From contig OZ059895.1 in NCBI GenBank assembly GCA_964057225.1, forward strand, positions 7,626,001 through 7,690,000: a DNA stretch of 64,000 nucleotides, in the 5' to 3' direction. Every line of letters begins with the position of its first letter. The stretch's first letter is position 1. The stretch comes from Auanema rhodensis. Taxonomy: Eukaryota > Nematoda > Chromadorea > Rhabditida > Rhabditidae. The notes beneath the pieces are model-generated. The model was given only the letters and a program-made list of their open reading frames with translations, was not told where the DNA came from and ran no database searches. A program made the position numbers and the translations under genes. Below, piece after piece: positions 41,501-51,799 of the stretch.

Positions 41501-42223
41501 TTGTTATATAAAAATTAAATGCAGTGCTTTCAATACATTGATTGAATCAGCAGACTATGATTTATTACCAGATGAAGGTGGTTTTTTAAAAAATTTATTG
41601 TTTTCATACTTAGCTCTGTAGATGTATCAAATTATGCTAAAGAAATTATTATGTGCTGCGTTCTGCAACAAGCCGAATTGGATTTGTATGCACCACATTT
41701 ATCTTATTCTTGCCTTCAGGTTTCTATTGTTAAAATGTACTTCGTTATTATTATATTTAGGCTACAATTCAAACAGTCTTTGACTCTTTAGTCAATCATT
41801 GTTCTAATATCGGACCATTTACTGAATCTGGAGCTACTCAGTGCGTCATTGATTTATGTGCTTTAGAGGAAGCACTATCATCATATTCGAAATTGGAAAC
41901 TAGGTGTGTGCTATTCTATAGTAAGAACTTCTTATACCACTGAATTAGTGAATGAGCTTGTTATCTGAGATGACGCACATACTCGCTCCAATTCCTATAT
42001 GTTTAATTTAATTACTTACAGAGCTCATTTGAATTCTTATCGTGCTCAGTTAGTCGGAAAACTCGACCAATCGTAAGTTTTCTGTTTTGGTTTTTTTTAA
42101 ATATTTTTCTCCTTTAGGAAAGTAACACCTTGTTTGACAAAATTGCGAAGGTCAATGTTCATGGCTCTAGACAGTCTAGATGTTGGCGGGGAAGAAGACG
42201 ATCTCAATACTTCGAGTGTTTAA
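38548..42223 (+). CDS. sec-5: SEC5/EXOC2 exocyst subunit
   Basis: SEC5 is a subunit of the octameric exocyst that tethers secretory vesicles and binds Ral GTPase through its N-terminal Ig-like IPT/TIG domain. The start MGDLEIAVKPVGPPTVTGLS, then GTPGTQITIRGENLGIDQND and LRTKSGGRSISHVKF, is that domain. A 44-nt intron must be removed inside it to keep the conserved Trp (TAKW joined to KSPSKIVARLGH); without that splice a TAG interrupts. Further matches are FKDVLSRKDQADCTRNALSV-type, LTRFKFIF, and the repeated helical Sec5 body, ending DLNTSSV with TAA at 42221-42223. The ATG lies 12-13 nt after a TTCAG. It is the first gene of four same-strand neighbours. Confidence 0.92.
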
Positions 42224-42448
42224 TATCTTAGGCTGGAAACTAATTATTATTTAACTTGATGCTTTGTACATTCAGATTCTTAATTAATTTATAATTAATT
42301 TTAATTCAATGTGATACATTCTACGTGTAATAGATTTTTATTAAGTTTTATTGTATTTAGATCTGATACTTTGAAGGTTAACCACCGTTTACCTCTTTTT
42401 TTTAAATATGGTTGCGACTATTCAGCTAATATATTTTTTAAGAGAATC

Positions 42449-44218
42449 ATGACATCTTCGCCATGGATTAGCTCAATTATTGTTTTTCTTCTATTTTGTT
42501 ATGTTTTGGTATGTTTATTTGGAAATAGATGGGTATGATTTCTCAATTTTAAGTAAATACTGGAGAGTTATTACAGGCGACTTCAGTTTCCGACTATAGT
42601 GTTGGAAATCGACGGCGAATACTTTCAATTTGTAGATTAGAAATAATAATGACATTATTAAACATTTTTGCATATCATCAGTTAATTGTATATTTTGACT
42701 ACGAGAATCAAACTGAGTACTGTGATCGAAGGAAACAGGCGGTATATATTCATTGTATATCTTTGTAATTGTTTTATTTAGAAAGTCAAAAGTAGAGTAT
42801 CAATGGGCCTTGTAATCTTTTTTATATTATCTCAGCTTGTATATTTAATGTATTATGCTCCAGACTGGCTACAGGTAAAAGTCATCAATTTTACGTTCTA
42901 ATAGAAAATGTACAGTGGCTTTTGTTCGATGTTACCACCTTAGCTGCTGGAATTTGGACAAATTTATTGGCATTTGTTTGTGGCTTTTTTGTGGTGAATA
43001 TTGTGTTTTGGTTGTTTAAGGTAAATATATTCTCATTTAGATTACATATAACTTTATTTTTTAGAAAAATGAATTAACTACAAGGATTTTGAGCTTTATT
43101 ATAAATATCAAATATATTGGAGAGCTTTTAACCAATCGAAGAACTCAAATTAAATGGACGGTTATAATTACATTCATTCTATCTTTTATTATGTGGATCT
43201 CGTGTGATAATATAAGTGTAAAATATAGGAATATCCCCATCAAGGTAAATTATTAATAATTGAGACAAGTCACCAAATTTTCTTATAGAATTTCTCGGGG
43301 GATATGAAATCACTCACCTTTGCTGTGATATCTGATGTACATATTGGAGCTAGTGTACATGAAGAACAAGTCTTGACAGTTTCGGATAAGCTGCTAAAAC
43401 TTGATGTCGATGCTGTGTTAATTGTTGGGGACATGGTAGATGGACCCAGATCATTGCTGGAACCTCGTCTACGTCCTTTCTGGTAATACTAGTATCAGAT
43501 TTAATAGTATATAAAATTTGTGATAGGAATGTGGTCCGGAGATTCCCCACCTATTTTGTTACAGGTAACCACGAATATTATTATGGTGATGTTCGTGAAT
43601 GGATAAAACTGTATCAAGAGCATGGTATAACGGTTCTCCAGAATGAGTATGTACCATGAATTTGTTTGTTTTTTCAAATTAGCCGTTTTAGACATTCAAT
43701 GTTTCATGGCATATGTCTTGCTGGAGTCAATGATATATCAAGTGGAAAGACGGGGTAAGCAAGGATTAGATTGCCCACTCAGAATTTTTTTTTTTTTAGA
43801 ATAAAAAACCATTTTATGAAAGCTTCGCATGCTTTGCAAGGTTGTCCAAAAAATGCTACCAAGGTTTTAATGGCTCATAATCCAGCTTCTATTCGTGATT
43901 TTACGAACGAAGATTTGAATTCAATTGATTTAATTCTATCAGGTATATTTTTACAGGCTGCATGATTTTTAGCATTTGTATTTTCAGGGCATACTCATGC
44001 TGGACAGTTTTATGTTGTAGTGCCGTTAGTTTATTTATCTTTACCTTATTATTATGGTATGTATAATCTTGCCCATGGAAAACTCATGGTTTCTGCTGGA
44101 ACTTTATATCAGGTATAATACTTGAATATAGCACTTTTAACCTTTGTATTTATAGGGTCCTAACATGAAAATGGTAGGAATGTCTGAAATTTGGGTTGTG
44201 AATTTGATAGAGTCATAG
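42449..44218 (+). CDS. Membrane metallophosphoesterase (TMPPE/YkuE-like)
   Basis: The N-terminal half has about four to five hydrophobic segments (SSIIVFLLFCYVLVCLFG; LEIIMTLLNIFAYHQLIVYF; VIFFILSQLVYLMYYA; LLAFVCGFFVVNIVFWLF; TVIITFILSFIMWISC). The C-terminal half is a calcineurin-like phosphoesterase with its metal motifs in order: ISDVHIGA, VGDMVDG, TGNHEYYYGD, MAHNPAS and SGHTHAGQF. All the Asp/Asn/His ligands are present, so it should be active; the substrate is unknown. Stop TAG at 44216-44218. The start follows a TTCAG acceptor at 42421-42425, and the gap from the SEC5 stop is 225 nt, which fits an operon arrangement. A longer frame upstream (from 42311) is open but lies before that acceptor. 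Confidence 0.85.
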
Positions 44219-44376
44219 ATACCGGTCAAAAGTTACGGGGAAAACTAATAAATTAATACTAATAATTCCAAATAATAAATTATTTACTGTGTTATAAAGT
44301 ATTCCTTTTTTTGAGTTTTATCTCATACTTACTTTATAATAATATTGAATATTTTACTAATGTCCAATCTGTTCAG

Positions 44377-45849
44377 ATGGGGGATTTTAGTGAATTCCTC
44401 GAAAAATTCGAAAAATGGGATGCTAGCTTGAATATGTCGTACAATTGGGAGTCTTTTCAAGATGAAACTTCAGTCCCAGTTATTGCACCTAGATTATTGG
44501 AAGGACCGACTGTATGTAAGTATAATAGCTTCGGCTGACAAAGGTATTTTCAGGTTGTCGACGCAGTCTCGTATGCTTATTATGAACTTAACTGCTTAGT
44601 TTATGCTTACCCTGCTCCTGAAATTAAATGGTACATTGCTACCGGGAGAAGACGAATTGCACCTTTGTCGAGTAATTTAAAAATTTAGATAGCGCCTATT
44701 TTATAATACTGTTCAGAAAAGTTCGTATCAGAAGTTATTCCACAGAAGGATGAGGGCACGCATCTTTGTACTTTGAAAATTAATTATCCTAATCAATATG
44801 ATTCAAATGCATATATATGCAAGGTAATTTTAAATTTAATTGTTATAATAGGCGTATATTATAATCAAATTAAACCTAATGAAACTATAATTTGTATTAT
44901 AGATATCTAATTCTGCTGGAACTATTGACTGCAAATTTCCAGTTTATTTACCTAAAAACTATAGCTTTTTAAATATTATGTCAATACCTGCTATTGATTA
45001 CATAGGAAAGTCGAGGTTTTACAAGATTCTTTTTGATTTATTCACCCAATACTTGTGTATAGTTGTAAAATGCATGTAAATGTTTCTGGTGTTTCAAGTG
45101 AATCTAAGGTATACTGGCGAAGAATTGGACGTACTGATCCAGATGTACCTTTACCTTCAAATGGATTGAGTAAGTTATTTTTTATGTATTCAGATTTTAA
45201 TTAGTTTCTAACAGTTTTTAGAAACGAGTATGTTCCTGATTCAAAACCACTAACTATGAAACTTTCGTTAACTATGAATAATTTTGGCTATCGCGATACC
45301 GGTATTTATGTGTAAGGAATAGCCGTATCTACATGCTAATAAGCTATTCTATTAAGGTGTTACGTTAAGAATATTAAACAAACCGCTTTGCGATTCCATT
45401 TTCCTCTCATATATGACCCTAGAAGCAGAGATATGCGACCCGAACAATTTTGCGCTCCCAAAGTCGCTCTTTGCGTTAGTGCGAAACTGATTGCTCTAGA
45501 ATTTTCCTAATTTTTAGCATGATGGAACATTAATCATGATATTCTGGATAACAACTGAAGAAATCCCCTACTTCCGTTGGCGAATTCCTAATGGAGATTT
45601 CATTGATAATAATAATGTCGAATTCGCGACTTCCTCATCGCGTCATATTACGATAAAAAACAAGACTATATTTGAAGGAAAACTGAAAATTCATAATGTT
45701 GAGTAAGTTTTAAAATATTTAAAAATTTATGTTATTTGATGTTCTGCAGAACAATGCCGCTAGGAACATATCGTTGCCTTGCATCAAATGGCTATGGGTC
45801 ACTTGTAGTACCCTTTCGTATTGAGAATAGAACACCTAATCAAGAATAG
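44377..45849 (+). CDS. Immunoglobulin-superfamily protein without signal peptide
   Basis: Start MGDFSEFLEKFEKWDASLNM directly follows a TGTTCAG acceptor, 158 nt after the previous stop. Ig-like unit 1 has ELNCLVYAYPAPEIKWYIAT and SNAYICKISNSAG, the usual Cys, Trp and Tyr-x-Cys. Unit 2 has CKMHVNVSG, KVYWRRIGR and GYRDTGIYVCYVKN. Unit 3 has FWITTEEIPYFRWRIPNGDF and LGTYRCLASNGYGS. It ends FRIENRTPNQE with TAG at 45847-45849. The absence of a signal peptide or membrane segment suggests a cytoplasmic or muscle-type Ig protein, but the frame is also short (about 380 residues), so this is open. One acceptor was chosen between two candidates (near 45215) to keep the frame. Confidence 0.75.
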
Positions 45850-46102
45850 ATTTATTTTTTGCTGTTTTTTTCATTTTCCTTATTTACTAAATACTTACTT
45901 GCTTTCACTCTATTGATCTTTGCATCTACTTATCTCATAATTCACTTGTTGCCTTTTTCTGTTATAGCATTTAATGTAATCCATACTGTTCGTTTTAAAC
46001 GTTCCAAACGTTTGTTTTTTTAATCTTTTATTCGTGTTCGTGCACATATTATTATCTTTTAATTGGTTTAATTCACTTATACAAAATGACAAATTATTCA
46101 GA

Positions 46103-47351
46103 ATGTCCATTCTTGCTGAGCCACGTCGTCGTCAAAAGATCAGCATTGACCCCCAAAACTTGGAATGGAAAAATAATGAGCAGGTAGTTGTTTATTTATT
46201 TGGATGATCTCTATTTGAACATTTAGACATTTTCAAAAAAACTTATGAAAAAAATGGGGTGGAACGACGGCGATGGATTGGGAAGAAATAGGCAGGGTAA
46301 TTCAGAACATGTAAAATTGAAAGCTAACTATTCTGGAAAAGGTATGCTATGAAGCAAGAAAAGTTCATATTAAATCGAGTAAGTTTAGGTCTCGGTGCTG
46401 ATAAAATAGCTTCCTATGATAGTACATGGATTGGTCATCATGATGATTTTGCTGATTTACTTAGTGCCCTGAATAAGAACAAAGAAGTTATAGCTAAGAA
46501 TGACGACAGTGTTGAGAAGGAGGTTCAAAAAATATCGATGGAGTTGAAGAGTAAGAGCATTAGGAGAAGAATTCAGTAAGATTATTTATTGGAAATTCGT
46601 TCGTATAATATTATTTTAGCTATCAAAAATTTACTAGAGCTAAAGATTCAGCCAATTACACTGATAACGATAAGTCAGCTATTTTGGGACTTGGATTAAA
46701 ACGTAAAAAGGAGGAATCATCCGACTCTGAAAAAGAAAAGGAACCTGTTAGCTATTTATAATTTTTTTTTTTGACTTGTAGGTAATTTTAGGAAGAGTCA
46801 TCGAAGTTTGAAACAGATACGAAACACACTGTAAGTAATGTATCTGTAGCTGATTATTTCGCAGCAAAAATGGCTGCTTTCAAAGCAAAACAAGTCAATA
46901 ATAACATCGAGGTTTTAATATATAATTTTCTCAGCATTTGCATTGTATATTTAGGTTAAAACCGAGGTTTGTGACGAGAACATAACCGATAAAGTGATCA
47001 AGCAAGAAGTTGAAGATACGGAAGATATAGTGAAGAAAGAGATTAAGGAAGAAGTTGAAGATCCAGAGGAGACTGAGCGCCTCAGGAAAGAAAGAAAAGC
47101 TGCTAAGAAATTAGCAAAATTGGCTAGAAAACAGCAAGAAGCTGCTGAAGCTGAATCTGAGGAAAAGAAAAGTGATGAAGGTTCGAGTGATCTTGTTGAT
47201 TAAAATATATGAAATGTGTTCAGAACCGATGGAAAAAGAAAAAAAGAAGAAGAGAAGTCGGGAAATAAAAGAAGAAGTACAGGAAGAGGAAGAGATACCT
47301 GTAAAAAAAAGTAAGAAGGATAAAAAATCTAAAAAAGCTGATCAAGAATGA
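46103..47351 (+). CDS. pinx-1: PinX1-like G-patch protein
   Basis: Start MSILAEPRRRQKISIDPQNL is the typical PinX1 N-terminus. A G-patch follows (FSKKLMKKMGWNDGDGLGRN then RQGNSEHVKLK), then STWIGHHDDFADLLSALN, FTRAKD, and a VADYFAAKMAAFKAKQ segment that matches the family. The C-terminus is extremely Lys/Glu-rich and ends KKSKKDKKSKKADQE with TGA at 47349-47351. PinX1 proteins act in rRNA/snoRNA maturation in the nucleolus and, in vertebrates, inhibit telomerase. The ATG is one nt after ATTATTCAG. Reading through the last 43-nt intron (47181-47223) instead gives an early stop (EGSSDLVD), so two C-termini are possible. Last gene of the same-strand cluster. Confidence 0.88.
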
Positions 47352-47579
47352 TTTGTTGTTATCTTCCGAATGTTATTGTTAGTACTAATTGTTTCTACTT
47401 TTTGTTCTCCATTATATGTTGGCATATACATGTTCATTGTTATTTCTCTTTGTTGAAGTTGATCATTCTCCTAATATTCACAATATCAAAGCTATATAAT
47501 TATATCTGGGATGAATGAACTGGGAATGAAGATAAGATAGTATACAATGAAACCCGATTCAGAAAGGAAGGTTTAAAAG

Positions 47580-49466
47580 CTATAAATTAGTATTACTTAA
47601 ATAAAATATTGGTCTAGAGGAACATGGGTCTTCGTCTGGAGTAGGTGGTAATATTCGTCTAACTCGTCCTAGACGAGCAACATCTTGAGCTCTTAAACTT
47701 CTGTTCTCAATGGAATTGGCATGTAGGGGAGTAGCTATGATGATTGGTGCATGAGGAGCCGAACAAGAAATATCTGATTCTGAATTAGACAATGTTTCTG
47801 GTGATCGTGTCGTTGAATGTGCATTATCACACTCATCGACAACTGATAGGGGAAATGAAATTTGTTCCTTTGGTATCATTGGCTTATCTTTGCGAGAACG
47901 ATTATTAGCATTCCGAACAATTTGTCCAAAACGAACACGAATAGCCGTATTCCACATTGAATCCACATGCCAGTACCAGTGCCATGACACATAAAGCTGT
48001 AAGTAGGAAATATGTTCCATATATTTGATATTTACAAACCAAGAAGAAATTTCCTGTCGTACCAGCAATGTAAAACACTATAGCGATTAAAGGAGCTGAC
48101 ATAGGTTCCGTAATAAGTGGTAAAATTCGTGGCAAAGCTGCCAGGAAAAGAATTAGTAAACCTATCCCGTAAACCGATTGCTAAAAAGAAAAACATTTTT
48201 ATGGTGCGTATTAATTGTAAATCGTATAAAAATACGATAAGTGTTTTGGCATTATTCATAAACTTCTTTAAACGATCTATGTTCTGCTAAAAAGGAAGAA
48301 GTTCAATTCTCCCGAGACGACAAGTGGCTTGACCCTTGTCGCTTAGAAATATACTTCGACGGGATGCAAGTAGAATTGTCCTACAAGCTCAAAGATAATT
48401 CTTTCTTCGGCATTTAAATACACACTGGAAGGCTTGAATGTTTTGTGATGTATTAAAGACATATCCACCAGATTTCTAGTGTAATATCTATTTCGTATAT
48501 ATGCTTGTACATAGACAACAAATTTAAAGAAAAATTTAGGAAAGTTTTATGTAATCGTCATATAGCTCACGATTTGTACGTTTTTGTTAGTTTTTACTTA
48601 AAATAAAGTACAGCAGATTTGCTTTTAATTTAATTTCAAGAATAATATTCAATTGTTGATTATTTTGATAAAAGTCACATCTATCTCACTTTAATCTTGA
48701 AAATTCACATCAGATAAAGATGCATTTGTCAGTGTTTTCTCTTCATAGATGCTCTACGGACTGCTATAGACTTTTCGATGTTGCTTTCAAATCGATTAAT
48801 TAGATAGTGCACCGGGCCTTTTAATTGGATATACGAGGTTTTTTCGTAGTTCAAATTATGCTAACTGTGAGGGAATATAAACATAGATTTGAAAAAAAAC
48901 AAAAGTTTACCTGAACTAACAGTGGCCATAAGCAATACGGGCGTGGTCGAGACGCAAATGCAAATGGTAAACTAAACATGAGTGACATGCAGTGTGATAT
49001 GCACCACAGTAATCGTCCGAAGCCTCCATCCAGATATTCAGCTACACATCCACGAATTCCCCACAACGAGTGCAATAAACCCACATCGAATATGACAGCG
49101 TCGGCAGCCTCAAGTGGTAAGGTACCAGAGACAAAGTCACATTTGAGAATCTGTAAGTTTTTTAAATTTTTCAGATTTAGCTAGATGTCCAAGAGATTAA
49201 AACATAGTTTGATGCTATCAAAGAATTTTATCTAAGCCTACGAATAAAAAGTTTGCCTTTCTATTAAATGAAGCTAACTCAAAATCTTATTAGTAGCGAT
49301 TCTAAATACTAACCTTGTTATGTTGAGTGTACGAATGACCATGTTGAGCTACTCCCCATAAGCAGACAACCACCTGACAACATCCGATCCAAACACAGAT
49401 TTGAGAATTTAAAAAACGATAGCGAATACATTTAGTAGATTCATCTTTCACGGATATCAAGCCCAT
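47580..49466 (-). CDS. Multi-pass membrane protein, family not recognised
   Basis: Four or more exons join in phase. The first coding exon, from the ATG at 49466, reads MGLISVKDESTKCIRYRF and includes ICVWIGCCQVVVCLWGVA. Next come ILKCDFVSGTLPLEAADA with LLWCISHCMSLMFSLPFAFA, then QSVYGIGLLILFLAALP with PLIAIVFYIAGTTGNFFL, and a last exon LYVSWHWYWHVDSMW. A 120-residue hydrophilic tail follows (PPTPDEDP near the end) with stop at 47580-47582. Four to six membrane helices and a cytosolic Ser/Pro tail are predicted from hydrophobicity. An intron of about 720 nt separates exons 2 and 3. It converges on pinx-1, 228 nt between stops. The start could lie further upstream in another exon. Confidence 0.65.
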
Positions 49467-50092
49467 GAAGGACACAGAAAGGATACCGGACAGGCCGGAC
49501 CTTAAACCCGACTATGGGAACCCTTAATGTTAAAGAATGAATTTAATGTAAAAGATGACAGACAAGAATATGGTGAAGTGAGTGAGACTTCTTTTTTTAA
49601 CGAAAAGTTTCACTTTGTGAGTCTGCTCTCATCTCTACTTCTGCATTGCTCGAGCCGAAGCTTCTAGCAGCCCTGCCATAGACACTCCCTTCTCAGGCTT
49701 TTGTTTCCGATGGCCATCTCCTAGACCAACGAGGCATTCTGTCAGATCCTTCGTTCATTTCTCAGGGGAATAACCTAGCGGCACAAAATTTATCATATCA
49801 AAAAAAAAACAAAATCGTTATGAACCTATTAGTGAAGCTAAAATAAAGTCAAAGAAAAATCGTATAGATAACAATCAAGAATATAGTTTTTAAATATGAA
49901 AATAAATGTAGAAGGTTATATAAATTGAAAAAAAATCAAAATCATTCATTATTTTTGAAGATTTCTCAATAACAATCTTTCAGACAGAATGATCTGTTAT
50001 GGAGATTTGATTTCAGAAAATAAATTTTAAAATATCAATATAAAGACTACAGGTACATACATATATTCAGTAGTAGTATAGGAAATTTATAC
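49467..50092. other. Upstream region of the membrane-protein gene
   Basis: About 600 nt of non-coding DNA, pyrimidine-richer at 49620-49790, then AT-rich up to the inverted repeat. No gene is seen. Confidence 0.45.
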
Positions 50093-51071
50093 AATAGGGC
50101 AGTTACTAACTCGAAGGAACTTTCTTCTCAAATAGAGCATAAGAAGGCTGAATGTAAAATTTAGCTGGCTTTTATTTAAATAGACGGCAATGAATTTCTT
50201 ATTCATTCACATCTTATAGAATACATTGCTATTTACTAGATCAATGCTAATATATATTTTAATTTTTTGTATACATGCCTACTTATTGTAATTGTGTACA
50301 AAGAAATAATATAAAGTCTATCTAAGTTTTAGCTTAGAATAGCAGACCCAATGAGTTTCTTTATTATTAGAAGAGTCTAAATTCACAATTCGTACTTCTG
50401 TTTCTTTAATTTGAGTAGGCAAAGTGTCTCTCGTTAAGATTTCACGGAAATTCTTGTTTCCCAATATTTCTACCAAAGCAAGGAAATCAATGTTGGTTAG
50501 TGGCTTCAGATTTTTATCAAAATGCATTTATTGAGCATTATTTTAATGATGAATGAGATAAAAATATAACATTTAACATACATTTAAACATGAAAATAGG
50601 AAATGAAAAATGAAATCAACATCTCAATCTACCTCAAGTGTTTCTATCTAAATACACTATATTTGATCAGATTAGATTAAGGTTGTTGAATTTTAAAATA
50701 TTAACGAACTATTAAACTTAAAAAATATTTAAATCATTAGCTTTTAAGAACAGTATATCATGAAGATTTGTTTTAGTTTTATATGCTTTGCAAATATGAT
50801 TTATTGCTGTTGTTGTGCAGATTTTTGGCTTTTTTGGCTTGTATTTTCTCGATCATTTCTTTTATTTTAAAAGAGCATGATTATAAACTTCCCGCATGAT
50901 CTAGTAAATAGCAATGTATTCTATAAGATGTGAATGAATAAGAAATTCATTGCCGTCTATTTAAATAAAAGCCAGCTAAATTTTACATTCAGCCTTCTTA
51001 TGCTCTATTTGAGAAGAAAGTTCCTCCGTTTTGCAGATTTTTCAGAAAAAAAGATTAGTAACTGCCCTATT
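50093..51071. mobile_element. Element bounded by long near-perfect inverted repeats
   Basis: The left arm 50093-50243 and right arm 50897-51071 are inverted copies. They match through AATAGGGCAGTTACTAA, then AAGGAACTTTCTTCTC, the TTTAAATAGACGGC segment, and end at TTTACTAGATCA. The right arm carries an extra stretch of roughly 25 nt near its outer end (around 51028-51054). If the element starts at AGGGCAG it begins with AG and ends with CT, as Maverick/Polinton elements do. I see no clear target-site duplication. It encloses a protease fragment (50318-50527), and a decayed integrase piece abuts the right arm. It is probably the collapsed end region of a Maverick-like element. Confidence 0.7.
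50318..50527 (-). pseudogene. Maverick/Polinton-type cysteine protease, N-terminal fragment
   Basis: A 69-residue frame with PLTNIDFLALVEILG, FREILTRDTLPTQIK and NNKETHWVCY. The last contains the His-Trp of the adenain-like (C5) protease active site. It then stops; the Asp, Gln and Cys part of the catalytic core is missing. It lies between the inverted-repeat arms. A second fragment (51461-51799) contains the complementary C-terminal part. It is a broken remnant, not a working enzyme. Confidence 0.6.
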
Positions 51072-51115
51072 AGGAGAATAACTTATTTCTTAAAGTTGAA
51101 AAAATAGAAAAAGAA

Positions 51116-51420
51116 ATGAATACAAAATCTAAGATTTCTAGTTCTGAAGGAATGACAAAATTCCAAGTAGGAGACACTGTCAGAATTACAAAGTATAAAG
51201 CTATTTTCGATAAAGGATATCTTCCAAATTGAAGTACTGAACAATTTAAAGTTTCTGAAGTTCATCTAAGTGAACCAATAATGTATTTTATAAAAGATTT
51301 AGCAGATGAAAAAATTAAAGGTAAATTCTATGAGGAAGAACTTACACTATATATAATAATGTTACTCGGGAGTACAAAATCGAAAAAGTGATAAAACGTA
51401 GGACAAGAAAAGGTGTTTAA
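51116..51420 (+). pseudogene. Decayed C-terminal part of a Maverick-type integrase
   Basis: The frame from 51116 has FQVGDTVRITKYKAIFDKGY, which matches the SH3-like C-terminal module of Maverick/retroviral-type integrases. An in-frame TGA (51230-51232) stands where a Trp is usual after PN. A second piece (FKVSEVHLSEP, then IKGKFYEEELT) continues, after which a frameshift near 51345-51350 is needed to reach REYKIEKVIKRRTRKGV and TAA at 51418-51420. The catalytic core is absent. It lies directly beside the right inverted-repeat arm, as integrase genes do near Maverick ends. Remnant. Confidence 0.6.
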
Positions 51421-51460
51421 AATTTAAAAAAATGAGATTAAAACAGATATTCAACAAAAT

Positions 51461-51799
51461 TTAAATTAAATATAACACAGCTTTTTGAAAATCACAAGTT
51501 TCAAGCATTTTTAAAACCAGAAGGCAGTAATAGCCACGATTATGTGTACCAAATTCTTGTATTTGAAATGTCGAACATTCAATTATATTATCTTCTGCAC
51601 CTTTATTTTTGAGATAATTATCAATTTCTTGAGGTGGATCTAATCCGAAAGAATCAAAGTAATAACTTTTTTCCTTCATATTTTTATAGCAAACCCAATG
51701 AGTACCCTTATTATTACTTTTTTTTAACTCCTTCTCGAGCTCTTGGAGGTCAAGATTTGTTAGACTTGGTAGGTATTTTTGGAGACTAAGAGTAATCAT
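51461..51799 (-). pseudogene. Maverick/Polinton-type cysteine protease, C-terminal fragment
   Basis: A 112-codon open frame. LPSLTNLDLQELEKEL precedes NNKGTHWVCYKN (catalytic His), YYFDSFGLDPPQEIDNYL (catalytic Asp), FQIQEFGT (Gln of the oxyanion hole) and HNRGYYCLLVLKML. In adenain-like proteases the nucleophile Cys stands just before the Gly of this last motif; here an Arg (AGA/CGA-type codon) is present, so the enzyme should be inactive. The N-terminus is shorter than that of the fragment at 50318-50527. It converges on the integrase remnant, 40 nt away. Open but apparently dead. Confidence 0.6.
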
